A DNA stretch of 28,241 nucleotides from NCBI GenBank assembly GCA_035528995.1, contig DATKXO010000002.1:1-28241 (forward strand), read 5' to 3'. The DNA is from DATKXO01 sp035528995. GTDB taxonomy: Bacteria > Planctomycetota > Phycisphaerae > UBA1845. This document shows, piece after piece, positions 1-8,611 of this stretch. The translations under genes were made by a program, and so were the position numbers. The notes beneath the pieces are model-generated. The model saw only the letters and a program-made list of their open reading frames with translations, ran no database searches and had not been told where the DNA came from. The number at the start of each line of letters is the position of its first letter. Positions within the stretch are counted from its first letter, which is position 1.

Positions 1-50
1 CTGCTCATCGACACGACATAAAAACCCGGTCGGAACGGTAAACAGTTACC

Positions 51-537
51 TTGCGTGGGCGTCCGCGCGGGCGAAAGGTAAGGACGAGTTCCAGTCAATC
101 GGCAACGCGGGCCGTCCAGACCTGCCCGGTCTGCTCACCCAGCGGCACGCCCCGAGCGCCGCTGGTGCGAGACCCCTTGCTCGGACAGTCCTCTCTCGCA
201 CTACCGCGCCATCACAACCCATTCCCAATGGTCTCCAACGCCCCCACCGGCAGGTCGGTCTGCACTGCCCAGACCCGTTCCTCGCCCACGTTCTGCCCCC
301 AGTTCGTCGCCCAGATGATCTTGCTGCCGTCGTTGCTGATGCTGGCCTGCGTCTCCTCCCAGTACTCGCCCGTCGTCCCGTACACTTTGGCCACGTGGAA
401 CACGGCGGGCGCCTCCCGATCCAGCCGGATCAGCGTAATCGTCCGATCCAACCAGTTCTGCTCCTGCGCACCGGGCTCAACGAAGATCGAGACGACGCAC
501 CAGCCGAACGCGTTGCAGGAAATGTGAATCCCGCCGG
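51..537. repeat. Direct repeat copy A, paired with 689-1166
   Basis: About 487 bases align without rearrangement to 689-1166. The offset is 638 at the left end and 629 at the right, so copy A carries about 9 extra bases, near 120-140. The similarity covers a shared 3' gene end and about 160 bases of downstream non-coding DNA. It stops abruptly at 537, where a short repeat begins. The two copies differ by many scattered substitutions, so the duplication is not recent. Confidence 0.85.
212..537 (-). pseudogene. 5'-truncated paralogue of the 841-2424 lipoprotein
   Basis: On the minus strand this encodes about 108 residues that match the C-terminus of the neighbouring lipoprotein, beginning with GGIHISCNAFGWCVVSIFVE and ending in GNGL and TGA (212-214). 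The frame is intact, but an in-frame TGA lies three codons upstream of the homology. No start codon or signal peptide is present, so the gene has lost its first 400 or so residues. Over the last 80 residues the copies differ at about a dozen positions, many of them conservative (for example ENLGEE versus QNVGEE). This suggests both were once functional paralogues and that truncation came later. The break coincides with the 19-bp repeat at 536-554. Confidence 0.8.
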
Positions 538-680
538 GGCATCAAAGGTGTCAGGATGATTTTCCGACTCCGCGATAGGGCGGTCGGGCTTCCTTTGTCC
601 TTCCATCGCTGCCTCGCTTGGAGCGCCACGATGGGGGCATCAAAGGTGTCAGGGGCATCAAAGGTGTCAGGATGATTTTT
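536..680. repeat. Three copies of a 19-bp direct repeat at the truncation point
   Basis: ggggcatcaaaggtgtcag occurs at 536-554, 634-652 and 652-670; the last two overlap by one base. The first and third are each followed by gatgatttt. About 80 bases of unrelated sequence lie between copies one and two. From memory, similar 'CCTGACACCTTT' strings are frequent near REP-associated (Y1) transposase elements; that link is inference. No transposase gene is present here. Confidence 0.7.
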
Positions 681-688
681 GCGCGTTC

Positions 689-1166
689 TTGCGTGAACGT
701 CCGTGCGCCCGAAGGGTAAGGACGAGTTCCAGTCGATCGGCGACGCGGGCCGTCCAACTCTGGTCACCCAGCGGCACGCCCCGAGCACCACTGGTGCGAG
801 AGTTTTTTCTCGGAGAGTCCTCTCTCGCACCAGCACGCCATCACAACCCATTCCCGACAACCTCCACCGCCCCGACCGGCAGGTTGGTCTGCACCACCCA
901 CACTCGTTCCTCGCCCAGGTTCTCGCCCCAGTTTGTCGCCCAGATGATCTTGCTGCCGTCGTTGCTGATGCTGGCCTGCGTCTCCTCCCAGTACTCGCCC
1001 GTCGTCCCGTACACTTTGGCCACGTAAAACACGCGAGGCTCCTGCCGGTCCAGCCGGATCAGCGTAATCGTCCGATCCAGCCAGTTCTGCTCCGGCGCAC
1101 CGGGCTCGACGAAGATCGAGACAACGCACCAGCCGAACGCGTTGCAGGAGATGTGAATCCCGCCGG
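689..1166. repeat. Direct repeat copy B, paired with 51-537
   Basis: This is the intact-gene copy of the duplicated block. It covers the last 108 or so codons of the lipoprotein gene (841-1166) and about 150 bases beyond its stop. That the non-coding part is also conserved suggests the ancestral duplication took in the 3' flank as well as the gene. Confidence 0.85.
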
Positions 1167-2424
1167 AGAAGCCAAGCGGAGATTCGCTGTCGTAGAAGAG
1201 TCGCATCAGCGGAACGTGATTCGTGCCCGCATAGCTCAGCGTGTCCTCATCGACGGGCCGGGTGGCCGGGTCGAGCGGGATCAGATCGACCTGATCCGTC
1301 CGCGTGTTCTGCATGACGATCACTTCGTTACCGTCGGTGTCCAGTCCGACGTCCGCATGCGCCGTCGAGTGATCGAGCTGGTGGAATTCGGTCAGCTCCC
1401 TGTCGGCCAGCGTAAGCCCGGTCAGCGGAGCGGCGTTGTCGAAATCCGCGCCGATCAGGACCCAGTTCCCCAGCGGCGACATGCCCACCCAGTCGACCAA
1501 CGATTCCGCCACCGACAGCGTGTACACCCCCAGCACGGCATCCTGCTCGCGATCCCACGTGAAGATGTACCGGTCCCGGTAATCGTCGTTGGTGCCCTGA
1601 AGCGCGAACGCCCAGTAGCGCATGTCGCGCGACGCTTCCCCCTCGAAGTGCCGCGTGATCCGATACAGGTCGGGATTCGCCGTGACGATGGGGCCGATGG
1701 TCGCGTCGGCCGTGAAGTCCTTGACCGTCGTGATCTGGCCGTCCGCCACGTCGACCGTCACGACCTCGAAGTCCCGCAACCCCCAGATCAACGCGGGATC
1801 AATGGGATCCCATCGCGGCTCCTCCACGTTCAGCGTCATGACCAGGTTCCCTTCCCCGTCGTACGGAACCGTGTCCGTCCGGTAGACCCGCACGTCGCCC
1901 TCGGGAAAGTAGATCAGCATGATCATCGACCCGTCGCGATTGAACGCGTCGTAGCGCGAGTACTCGTGCCTCAGGCTCTCGGTCTGCGTGACCCGGGTCT
2001 GCCTCGTGCCCAGCCGACTGTCGTCCACCCACTCGCCGGGCTGCGGCACGGCCGCCGCCTCCAAGGAATACGCCGGGTTGTCGCTCGACAGAGGGTCCGG
2101 CACCTCGACCAGGCCGGCCGCAAGGTCGCCGTCCACCACGCCATCGGCCTGGTTATCGTTGTCCTCACCCTCGCCTTCGCCTTCACCTTCACCTTCGCCT
2201 TCCCCTTCACCCTCGCCTTCGCCTTCGCCCCCGACGGCCTCACACGCGCCAGTGGCCGCGTCGCACTGCTGCCCGCTGGGGCAGGTGACGTCCCGGCAGA
2301 GGCCCTCGCCCGCGTCCGTCCCGTCACCCCCCCCGCCCGCGCTCGGAGCGCAGCCGACCAACAGCCAGGCGCCGAACGACGCCACCGTCACCCACACCCA
2401 ACACCTGACAACAGATGCGCACAT
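841..2424 (-). CDS. Secreted lipoprotein with (GE)11 linker and probable beta-propeller
   Basis: This 527-residue protein starts at an ATG preceded by an AAGGAG ribosome-binding site (2433-2438). The N-terminus is a lipoprotein signal with lipobox LVGC (Cys25), so the mature protein should be membrane-anchored outside the cytoplasm. A short cysteine-bearing segment (C43, C48, C54, C61) follows, then eleven Gly-Glu pairs (residues 66-87) and a roughly 430-residue body. The body contains recurring strand-turn elements such as DGSMIMLIYFPEGDVRVYR, SPLGNWVLIGADF and SNDGSKIIWATNWG, which resemble WD40-like/TolB (PD40) propeller blades. No catalytic motif was recognised, so the role is probably binding or structural. 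A truncated paralogue lies downstream. Lipoprotein call is firm; the propeller is inference. Confidence 0.85.
   Translation of the reverse strand: MCASVVRCWVWVTVASFGAWLLVGCAPSAGGGGDGTDAGEGLCRDVTCPSGQQCDAATGACEAVGGEGEGEGEGEGEGEGEGEGEGEDNDNQADGVVDGDLAAGLVEVPDPLSSDNPAYSLEAAAVPQPGEWVDDSRLGTRQTRVTQTESLRHEYSRYDAFNRDGSMIMLIYFPEGDVRVYRTDTVPYDGEGNLVMTLNVEEPRWDPIDPALIWGLRDFEVVTVDVADGQITTVKDFTADATIGPIVTANPDLYRITRHFEGEASRDMRYWAFALQGTNDDYRDRYIFTWDREQDAVLGVYTLSVAESLVDWVGMSPLGNWVLIGADFDNAAPLTGLTLADRELTEFHQLDHSTAHADVGLDTDGNEVIVMQNTRTDQVDLIPLDPATRPVDEDTLSYAGTNHVPLMRLFYDSESPLGFSGGIHISCNAFGWCVVSIFVEPGAPEQNWLDRTITLIRLDRQEPRVFYVAKVYGTTGEYWEETQASISNDGSKIIWATNWGENLGEERVWVVQTNLPVGAVEVVGNGL
2164..2229 (-). repeat. 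In-gene hexanucleotide repeat encoding (Gly-Glu)11
   Basis: Eleven degenerate 6-base units (gcc/acc/ccc alternating with ttc/ctc on the plus strand) encode residues 66-87 of the lipoprotein. Because units are six bases, gain or loss of a unit keeps the reading frame and only changes linker length. Confidence 0.9.
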
Positions 2425-3080
2425 GATCTTGTCTCCTTAGCCATCGCCCGATCTGCCGCGCCGGCCCCGCCCGGCCCTGGCAGGAACAACCGCGCGCCCG
2501 CGAAGGTTACGGCCGCTTCGCAAAACGCTCAACCAGTCGGTGCCCCCGGTATCCCGCGCTTCTCCCCATTCCGCATCCCTCAATCTCCAATCCCCAATCC
2601 CGATCCCCCTTTTCAGCCTCCAATCCCCGTTTTCCGCAACGCACAGTCGGTGAGGGCGATCACGCGCCACGTTTTACTAATGGCGAAGGTCCACAGCTCC
2701 CCTTCCGCGCGAGACTGGCGCCCACCCAGGAGCCGCGTGGACCGGCCAAAGGAAAGCGGCCTCCGTGCCTCGGAGCCTCCGTGGTTTGACGGCCCGCGAT
2801 GGACGGATCGGCGCCGAATTGAAGCGAAAACGCGAGAAGTTCAGAATACCCGGTTCCCAACGAAACCGCGGGCGCCAGAATGAACGCTAACCAACTGGTG
2901 CAAAAAGAGTTACGGGCGAAAACCCGCGCGCGCAACCCTGCCAAACGCGCACCAAACCGCGCCGATGCGCGCACATTCCGGCGCCAAACCGCCCGTTTCG
3001 CGCCCGACCAGCGCCGCATTCGGGCGCAAACTCGACCCCTCTGCGGTAGCATTCCCGCCACCAGGAACAGGCGTGACCCC
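2425..3080. other. 656-base gap between divergent genes, no convincing gene
   Basis: Open frames cross this stretch but none has protein-like composition or a start signal. Two compositional blocks are visible. Positions 2580-2640 hold a C-rich run of near-identical phrases (variants of 'caatccccaatcc'). Positions 2840-3010 hold alternating GCGC and short A-runs. A phrase 'cctccgtg...cctccgtggttt' lies at 2761-2790. A weak TAGCAT (3047-3052), 28 bases before the enolase start, could be a -10 element, but no -35 is visible. Confidence 0.5.
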
Positions 3081-4313
3081 ATGGCAGACTCCGTGATCCG
3101 CTCCGTGACCATCCACCAACTGGCCATCCCCATGCGCCGCAAGGTCACCCACGCCGCCTCGCAACGAGCCCTGGCCGAGCCCATCGTCGTGACCGTCGAG
3201 CTCCAGAACGGCATCCTCGGCCACGGCGAGACGCTCCCGCGCCCCTACGTCACCGGCGAAACGGTCGACTCCGCCGTAGCGGCCATCCAACGGGTCTTCG
3301 TCCCGCGCCTGGTCGAAATGCACCCCATCCACTTCCCCGGCGCCCTCGAGGCCATCGACGCCCTGCCCATGCGCGACGAGGTTGGCACGCTCATCCCGGC
3401 CGCCCGCGCCGCGGTCGAGCTGGCCGTCCTCGATGCCTACTCGCGGTACTTCTCCCGCCCCATCCACGACGCCTCCGGTTGGATGGGGCTGGCCGGCTTC
3501 GGTCGACCGGGCAGCACCGAGCAGATCCGCTACAGCGGCGTGCTGGCCTCGGACACATTAGCCTCGACGCTCAAGACGCTACGGCTCCTCTGGTGGTACG
3601 GCCTGCGGCATTTCAAGCTCAAGGTCGGCCTGCCCGATGACGCGAAGCGCGTCGCCGCGGTCCTCAAAAGGATCGGCCGCGCCATCCAGCGTGGCCAAGC
3701 CACCCTGCGCGTGGATGCCAACGGCGCCTGGACCCGGGAGCAGGCCATCGAGCGTCTCTCCGACCTCCGCGATCTACCGGAGGCACATTTCGACTGGCTG
3801 CCGGCCGACCTCGACCAGCCATTGGCCGGCATCGAGCAACCGCTGGCCAAGGACGCCGACCTCGAACTGCCGTTGATCCACGACCTGGCCGCCGCACCCT
3901 TGATCCACGACGAATCGCTGGTCACCCTCGACGACGCCAAACGCCTCCATGACCTGGGCGTGGCCGACGGGTTCAACATCCGGATCAGCAAGTGCGGCGG
4001 GCTGCTGCCCTCCCTGCGCCTGGCCGACTTCGCCCGCCGGCATCACGCCATCATCCAACTCGGTTGCATGGTCGGCGAGACGAGCATCCTTTCGGCCGCC
4101 GGGCGCCGGTTCCTGGAGATGGTCCCCGGCGTCGCGTTCGCCGAGGGCTGGTTCGGGTCGTTTCTGCTGAGCAGCGACGTGACGCGCCGTCCGCTGCGCT
4201 TCCGATACGGAGGCCGAGGGCGCGACCTCCCCGGCCCCGGGCTCGGCGTCGAGGTCGACCCCAACCGTCTGGCCGCCCTCGACGCACAACCACCCATTGT
4301 CTGCAACCTCTGA
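3081..4313 (+). CDS. Enolase-superfamily enzyme, muconate cycloisomerase/dipeptide epimerase type
   Basis: This 410-residue protein has the full active-site set of the muconate-lactonizing subgroup. The two-lysine motif is K179-L-K181 (HFKLKVG). The metal ligands are D212 (VDANGAW), E252 (IEQPL) and D277 (HDES), and the opposite-face base is K304 (ISKCGG). The N-terminal capping domain is present (about 1-130), so the protein looks complete. Members of this group abstract an alpha proton from a carboxylate, and include muconate cycloisomerase, o-succinylbenzoate synthase and L-Ala-D/L-Glu epimerase; the substrate cannot be read from these residues. Quinone genes lie nearby, but UbiX there points away from the o-succinylbenzoate route. 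The ATG was chosen because homology begins at once (RSVTIHQLAIPMRRK). The frame is open upstream to 2880, but that part does not look like protein. Confidence 0.88.
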   Translation: MADSVIRSVTIHQLAIPMRRKVTHAASQRALAEPIVVTVELQNGILGHGETLPRPYVTGETVDSAVAAIQRVFVPRLVEMHPIHFPGALEAIDALPMRDEVGTLIPAARAAVELAVLDAYSRYFSRPIHDASGWMGLAGFGRPGSTEQIRYSGVLASDTLASTLKTLRLLWWYGLRHFKLKVGLPDDAKRVAAVLKRIGRAIQRGQATLRVDANGAWTREQAIERLSDLRDLPEAHFDWLPADLDQPLAGIEQPLAKDADLELPLIHDLAAAPLIHDESLVTLDDAKRLHDLGVADGFNIRISKCGGLLPSLRLADFARRHHAIIQLGCMVGETSILSAAGRRFLEMVPGVAFAEGWFGSFLLSSDVTRRPLRFRYGGRGRDLPGPGLGVEVDPNRLAALDAQPPIVCNL

Positions 4314-4429
4314 TACGGCGTCGACAAACGACGGGCCACCTCTACCGGGGCGCGACTCCGAGCGCCCGCTACAAGAGCGCCCCACGGACCGCCCGCACCG
4401 CCCGCCGGACGCGCGTCTCACCCGTCGCC

Positions 4430-4458
4430 TTGACGATCTCGCCCGGTGGGTCTACTGT
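4430..4458 (+). promoter_or_regulatory. Candidate sigma-70-type promoter for sodA
   Basis: TTGACG (4430-4435) and TACTGT (4453-4458) are 17 bases apart. The predicted start of transcription is about 80 bases before the superoxide dismutase ATG. This is a match by eye to the consensus. Confidence 0.45.
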
Positions 4459-4545
4459 GTGCCACCGACACGTTTGGGTGATTTCGAAACACAAGGATCG
4501 GCCCCGTGCCGCTCCACGACACAAGCAAGCGAAGGAGAAACCACC

Positions 4546-5166
<621 letters not shown>

Positions 5167-5266
5167 CGCCGATCACCCGAACACCCGCGCTGTGACACTC
5201 GCCTGTCACCCCAAATGGCCTGCGAGGGCGCAGGGCCCTGCAAGTTGCCCGAACTCGCAGCGGTGG

Positions 5267-5312
5267 CGCCGGGACGCACGTGTCCAACGGCGTGGCGGCG
5301 GGCGTCCCGGCG
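5267..5312. repeat. Perfect 11-bp inverted repeat upstream of menG
   Basis: cgccgggacgc (5267-5277) and gcgtcccggcg (5302-5312) are perfect reverse complements separated by 24 bases. The right arm ends three bases before a CATAAT box. It could be an operator overlapping the promoter, or the stem of a terminator for sodA, although no T-run follows. Confidence 0.6.
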
Positions 5313-5315
5313 GTG

Positions 5316-5321
5316 CATAAT
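5316..5321 (+). promoter_or_regulatory. Candidate -10 box placing menG on a leaderless transcript
   Basis: CATAAT lies 7 bases before the ATG at 5329. No ribosome-binding site is visible in front of that ATG. This spacing is what is seen for leaderless mRNAs, where transcription begins at the start codon. No clear -35 element was found. Confidence 0.4.
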
Positions 5322-5328
5322 GCCCCCG

Positions 5329-6084
5329 ATGAACGCGCCCGACGAACGGAGGGTCTGGGACGCCCGGCGGCTGAGTTCGCCGCACACCCAGCCGGATAAG
5401 GCCGACCGCATACGGGCCATGTTCGACGCCATCGCCCCGACCTACGAACGGGTCAACACTTTGTTCAGCGGCGGGCGGGACGCCTACTGGCGCCGTCGTG
5501 CGGTCGAGCTGGCCCGGGTCAACAAGGACGACGTCGCTCTGGATATCGCCTGCGGCACCGGCGACCAGGCCCGGGCATTGGCGCAATCCGGGGCGCGGTT
5601 GGTCGTCGGATGCGATTTCGCGCACAGGATGCTGTTGCGCGCCGCCCGACATCGCTCTGCACCCACGCTGTGCTGCCGGGCCGACGCCCTTCGCTTACCG
5701 TTCGCAGATGGTTCCGTCACGCTCACCACCTGCTCGTTCGGCGTGCGCAACTTCCAGGACCTCGACGCCGGCTTCCGCGAGATGCATCGCGTGCTCGCCC
5801 CCGGCGGACGAGCCCTGATCCTGGAGTTTACCCGACCGGCCAACCGGCTTCTGAGACCCGTCTACGAGTTCTACGCGTCGCGCGTGATGCCGGTACTGGC
5901 CGCCGGAATCAGCCGCGATCGCGTCGGGGCCTATCGCTATCTGCCCCGCTCGGTGGTATCCTTCTTCAGCGCGGGGGAAATGTGCGCCCGTCTGGTCGGC
6001 GCCGGCTTCCGCGAGGCGCGGGCCACCAGGCTGACGTTCGGAGTCGTGACCGTCTATGTAGCCCACAAGGCACCCGATGGCTGA
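5329..6084 (+). CDS. menG: Demethylmenaquinone/ubiquinone C-methyltransferase, UbiE/MenG family
   Basis: This 251-residue SAM-dependent enzyme adds the last ring methyl group in menaquinone (or ubiquinone) synthesis. The family signature near the N-terminus is present (MFDAIAPTYERVNTLFSGG, 31-49, then W54). The SAM-binding motif is LDIACGTGD (71-79). The second family signature appears as HRVLAPGGRALILEF (153-167). FGVRNFQD (137-144) is also typical. ATG 5329 is preferred over the in-frame ATG at 5320 because of the CATAAT spacing; only three residues are at stake. The stop overlaps the next start by eight bases, so translation is probably coupled. With ubiX and a UbiA homologue two and three genes downstream, menaquinone is the likely quinone, by inference. 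Confidence 0.9.
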   Translation: MNAPDERRVWDARRLSSPHTQPDKADRIRAMFDAIAPTYERVNTLFSGGRDAYWRRRAVELARVNKDDVALDIACGTGDQARALAQSGARLVVGCDFAHRMLLRAARHRSAPTLCCRADALRLPFADGSVTLTTCSFGVRNFQDLDAGFREMHRVLAPGGRALILEFTRPANRLLRPVYEFYASRVMPVLAAGISRDRVGAYRYLPRSVVSFFSAGEMCARLVGAGFREARATRLTFGVVTVYVAHKAPDG

Positions 6085-8011
6085 CACCAAGGGCAAAGCG
6101 AGACAACGCCCGGCCAGAGTTCCTGACCCGACCCGGACGCGCCCCGTCCCGGGCGCCTCTCGAAACGGGGCCACGCCCCAAGATGACGCGGCCCCGGTCG
6201 ATATCTTTGACGTCTGGTCGCGCACCGGCAGCAAGTACCGCATCCGATCGATCATTCTTCTGCTGGTCAACTTGCTGCTCTTCGCGGGATTGGGATGCTT
6301 CGCCTTCTGGCTGCGAACCGGCACCGCCCTCGCCCCGGCCACGGGCGACTACTGGGCCACCTTCGCCGAGATCTTCAACCCCTCGCGCGAGACCGAGGTT
6401 ACTCTGGGCAGCCTGGCCACCTCCCCGATCAGCGTCGAGGAAGTGCCGATGCAGATCGTCATCCTCGGGCTGCTGTTAGCGGCCCTGGTGTCGATCCCGA
6501 TTCTGGTGTCGATTCTGTACCGCTTCCCGGCCTGCCTGCCGTTTCTGGGCGTGGTCGCCTTCCTGGCCATGATGCCCTGGTTGGCCATCACGCTGACCGG
6601 GTCGTGCGTGCTGGCCTCGGTGCGGCCGTTCCGCTTCCAGTTCCGGTTCGCCTCGGCACTGCTGGGGCTTCTGCTGGTCATGGTGTACTTCTACGGCGCG
6701 TCGCGCTCCGTGGCCACGCCGGTGGACCCGCTGGGCAGCCCGGCCGACCGCATCAAGTTCATCGCCCCCTGGATTCTGGCCGCCGTGGCGTCCTGCGCCC
6801 TGACCGGCTTCGTGCTGATGATCGCCCACATGGTGAACCATCGGCCCGGAGCCATCGCCCCCCTGCTGGCGCTGATGTTCGCCATACCGGTGGCCCTGTT
6901 CGAGTTCCGCGTAGGCCGTGACGAACTCCACTACCGCCTGCTGGAACACGCCTACGGGCCCGGCGCCGCCTGTTTCGCCGACCAGGACGTCACCGACGAG
7001 TTCGAGCGGGCGGTCCGCGCCGACTGGCTGTCCAGACCCGACCCCAAACCGCCGCGACAGGTGGTGGAAGACCAGATCGACCTCGCCTGGCGGGTGCACC
7101 TGGCCACCGGCCCGCACAACATCGAGATCGCCGACGATCGCACCGCCGCCGCCCAACGGGCCGACTGGTTCCTGGGGCACTATCCCGACAGCCGCTACGC
7201 CGTCAACGCCCTCTACGTCAAGGGCATGGCACTGGACCTCCGAGTGGACGAGACGGCCTTCCGCTACGACCGCATGCTGCGCTTCTTCGGCAAGCACGGC
7301 GCCGCCTTCCCTTCCGAATCATCGCGCCGCTGTTGGATGATGGTGGTCACCAACGGGCCCGGGAGCCCGATGGCCGCCGTCGCCATGCTGCGACTGGCCA
7401 CGCTCGACGCCCGGGCCGGCGAGATCGCCCAGGCCACCGCCTGGTTGAACCGGCTGATCGACGATTTCGACCGCAACCATGCCACCCTTCAGCGCGAAAC
7501 GCCCAACAACATCCTGACCCGCAAACCCGTCGCAGCCACGCTCGCCGTCCCGCTCAATGAGACCCTGCTGGAAGCACACCACCTGCTCTTGCTGCTGAGA
7601 AACAACCGCGATCCCCTGTACGGCTTCCACCCGGTCATGGAGATGCTGCGCCTCTACCCCAAGACGCCGCACTACTGCGAGAACCTGCGCGGGCTGCTCG
7701 ACCGATACCCCACCGCTCAGATCGCCGACAACATCGAGTTGGAAATCGCCCTGGCCACGCCCGACATCCAAGAGAAGATCGCCCTGCTGGAGGCCTGCGT
7801 CGAGCGCTACCCCCAGGGCGACGCCCTCCCGGAAATCCTGTACAGGCTGGGCGACGCGCTCTGCGAGGCCGACCGACCCGTCGAAGCCAGACAGTACTAC
7901 GAGCGCGTCCTGCACGACTATCCCGACTCGATCTGGCGACACCAGGCCGAGGGACGCCTTCGCGTCCTGGTCCTGCCGCCCGCTTCCGCAACCGCATCGG
8001 ACGGCACCTGA
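6077..8011 (+). CDS. Membrane protein with C-terminal TPR-like repeats, unknown function
   Basis: This 644-residue protein is not recognised as a named family. After a proline- and arginine-rich cytoplasmic start (1-50) come six likely membrane helices at about 58-80, 126-150, 152-174, 191-207, 229-252 and 258-277. A roughly 360-residue soluble tail follows. The tail has helical-repeat phrases of the BamD/YbgF kind, such as FLGHYPDSRYAVNALYVKGM and a closing block ending ARQYYERVLHDYPDSIWRHQ. It overlaps menG by eight bases, and ubiX begins 12 bases after its stop, so it is co-transcribed with quinone genes. It could be a scaffold or simply a passenger; nothing in the sequence shows enzymatic function. 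Start ATG is fixed by the ATGGCTGA overlap. Confidence 0.85.
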   Translation: MADTKGKARQRPARVPDPTRTRPVPGASRNGATPQDDAAPVDIFDVWSRTGSKYRIRSIILLLVNLLLFAGLGCFAFWLRTGTALAPATGDYWATFAEIFNPSRETEVTLGSLATSPISVEEVPMQIVILGLLLAALVSIPILVSILYRFPACLPFLGVVAFLAMMPWLAITLTGSCVLASVRPFRFQFRFASALLGLLLVMVYFYGASRSVATPVDPLGSPADRIKFIAPWILAAVASCALTGFVLMIAHMVNHRPGAIAPLLALMFAIPVALFEFRVGRDELHYRLLEHAYGPGAACFADQDVTDEFERAVRADWLSRPDPKPPRQVVEDQIDLAWRVHLATGPHNIEIADDRTAAAQRADWFLGHYPDSRYAVNALYVKGMALDLRVDETAFRYDRMLRFFGKHGAAFPSESSRRCWMMVVTNGPGSPMAAVAMLRLATLDARAGEIAQATAWLNRLIDDFDRNHATLQRETPNNILTRKPVAATLAVPLNETLLEAHHLLLLLRNNRDPLYGFHPVMEMLRLYPKTPHYCENLRGLLDRYPTAQIADNIELEIALATPDIQEKIALLEACVERYPQGDALPEILYRLGDALCEADRPVEARQYYERVLHDYPDSIWRHQAEGRLRVLVLPPASATASDGT

Positions 8012-8023
8012 GGAGCAATCCGC

Positions 8024-8611
8024 GTGAACAGGCGAATCGTGGTCGGCATCACCGGCGCCAGCGGAGCCGCCTATGCGCGCCGACTCGTCCAGTGCCTGGT
8101 CGCGAGCGACGTCGAGGTCCACCTTGTCTGCTCACCGCTGGGCCGCCGATTGCTGAACGACGAACTGGGCATCAACGAGCCGAGCGCCGAATCGCTCGTG
8201 GGACACGAAACCGAGCGTCTCATGATCTACGACCACCGCGACGTCGGCTGTCGCCTGGCCAGCGGGTCCTTCCTGACCGACGGGATGATCATCTGTCCCG
8301 CCTCGACCAACACCATGGCCGCGATCGCCGCCGGCCTGGGCGACAACCTGATCGCCAGGGCGGCCGCCGTGACGCTCAAGGAGCGGCGCCGGCTGATTGT
8401 GGTCCCACGCGAAATGCCCTGGACCGCGATCGACCTGCGCAACGCCCTGCGGGTCAGCGAGGCAGGCGGCATCATCTGCCCCGCCTCGCCCGGCTTCTAC
8501 ATGGGCCCCGAGAAGGTGGATGACCTCGTAGACTTCGTTGTCGGCAAGCTGCTCGACCTGGTGGGCGTGGAACACCAACTCGACGTTCGCTGGGACGAAC
8601 CCCGGGCATGA
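8024..8611 (+). CDS. ubiX: Flavin prenyltransferase UbiX
   Basis: This 195-residue enzyme attaches a dimethylallyl group to reduced FMN, making the prenyl-FMN cofactor of UbiD-type decarboxylases. The N-terminal FMN site is GITGASGA (8-15). Residues matching the known active-site set are K119, R129, E130 (PREMPW) and Y159 (SPGFYM), each ten positions before the numbering usually quoted for the Pseudomonas and E. coli enzymes, which is a strong match. It ends in the typical VDDLVDFVVGKLLDLVGVEH helix. The start is GTG, preceded by AGGAG (8011-8015) that overlaps the previous stop. Its stop overlaps the UbiA start as ATGA. No UbiD partner is encoded in this window. Confidence 0.95.
   Translation: MNRRIVVGITGASGAAYARRLVQCLVASDVEVHLVCSPLGRRLLNDELGINEPSAESLVGHETERLMIYDHRDVGCRLASGSFLTDGMIICPASTNTMAAIAAGLGDNLIARAAAVTLKERRRLIVVPREMPWTAIDLRNALRVSEAGGIICPASPGFYMGPEKVDDLVDFVVGKLLDLVGVEHQLDVRWDEPRA

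Noticed and set aside
703..2883. Very long open frame on the plus strand across the lipoprotein gene
   Set aside because: It is antisense to a gene with a lipobox, ribosome-binding site and propeller-like repeats. Its own translation is Arg/Pro/His-rich and without domain character, as expected for the shadow of a high-GC gene.
2880..3080. N-terminal extension of the enolase-family gene
   Set aside because: The added 67 residues are low-complexity Arg/Ala/Thr-rich, and family homology begins at the ATG at 3081.
5230..5241. 12-base palindrome gcagggccctgc
   Set aside because: Short GC palindromes are expected by chance at this composition, and it is not placed at a gene end or promoter. The 11-bp repeat at 5267-5312 is better supported.
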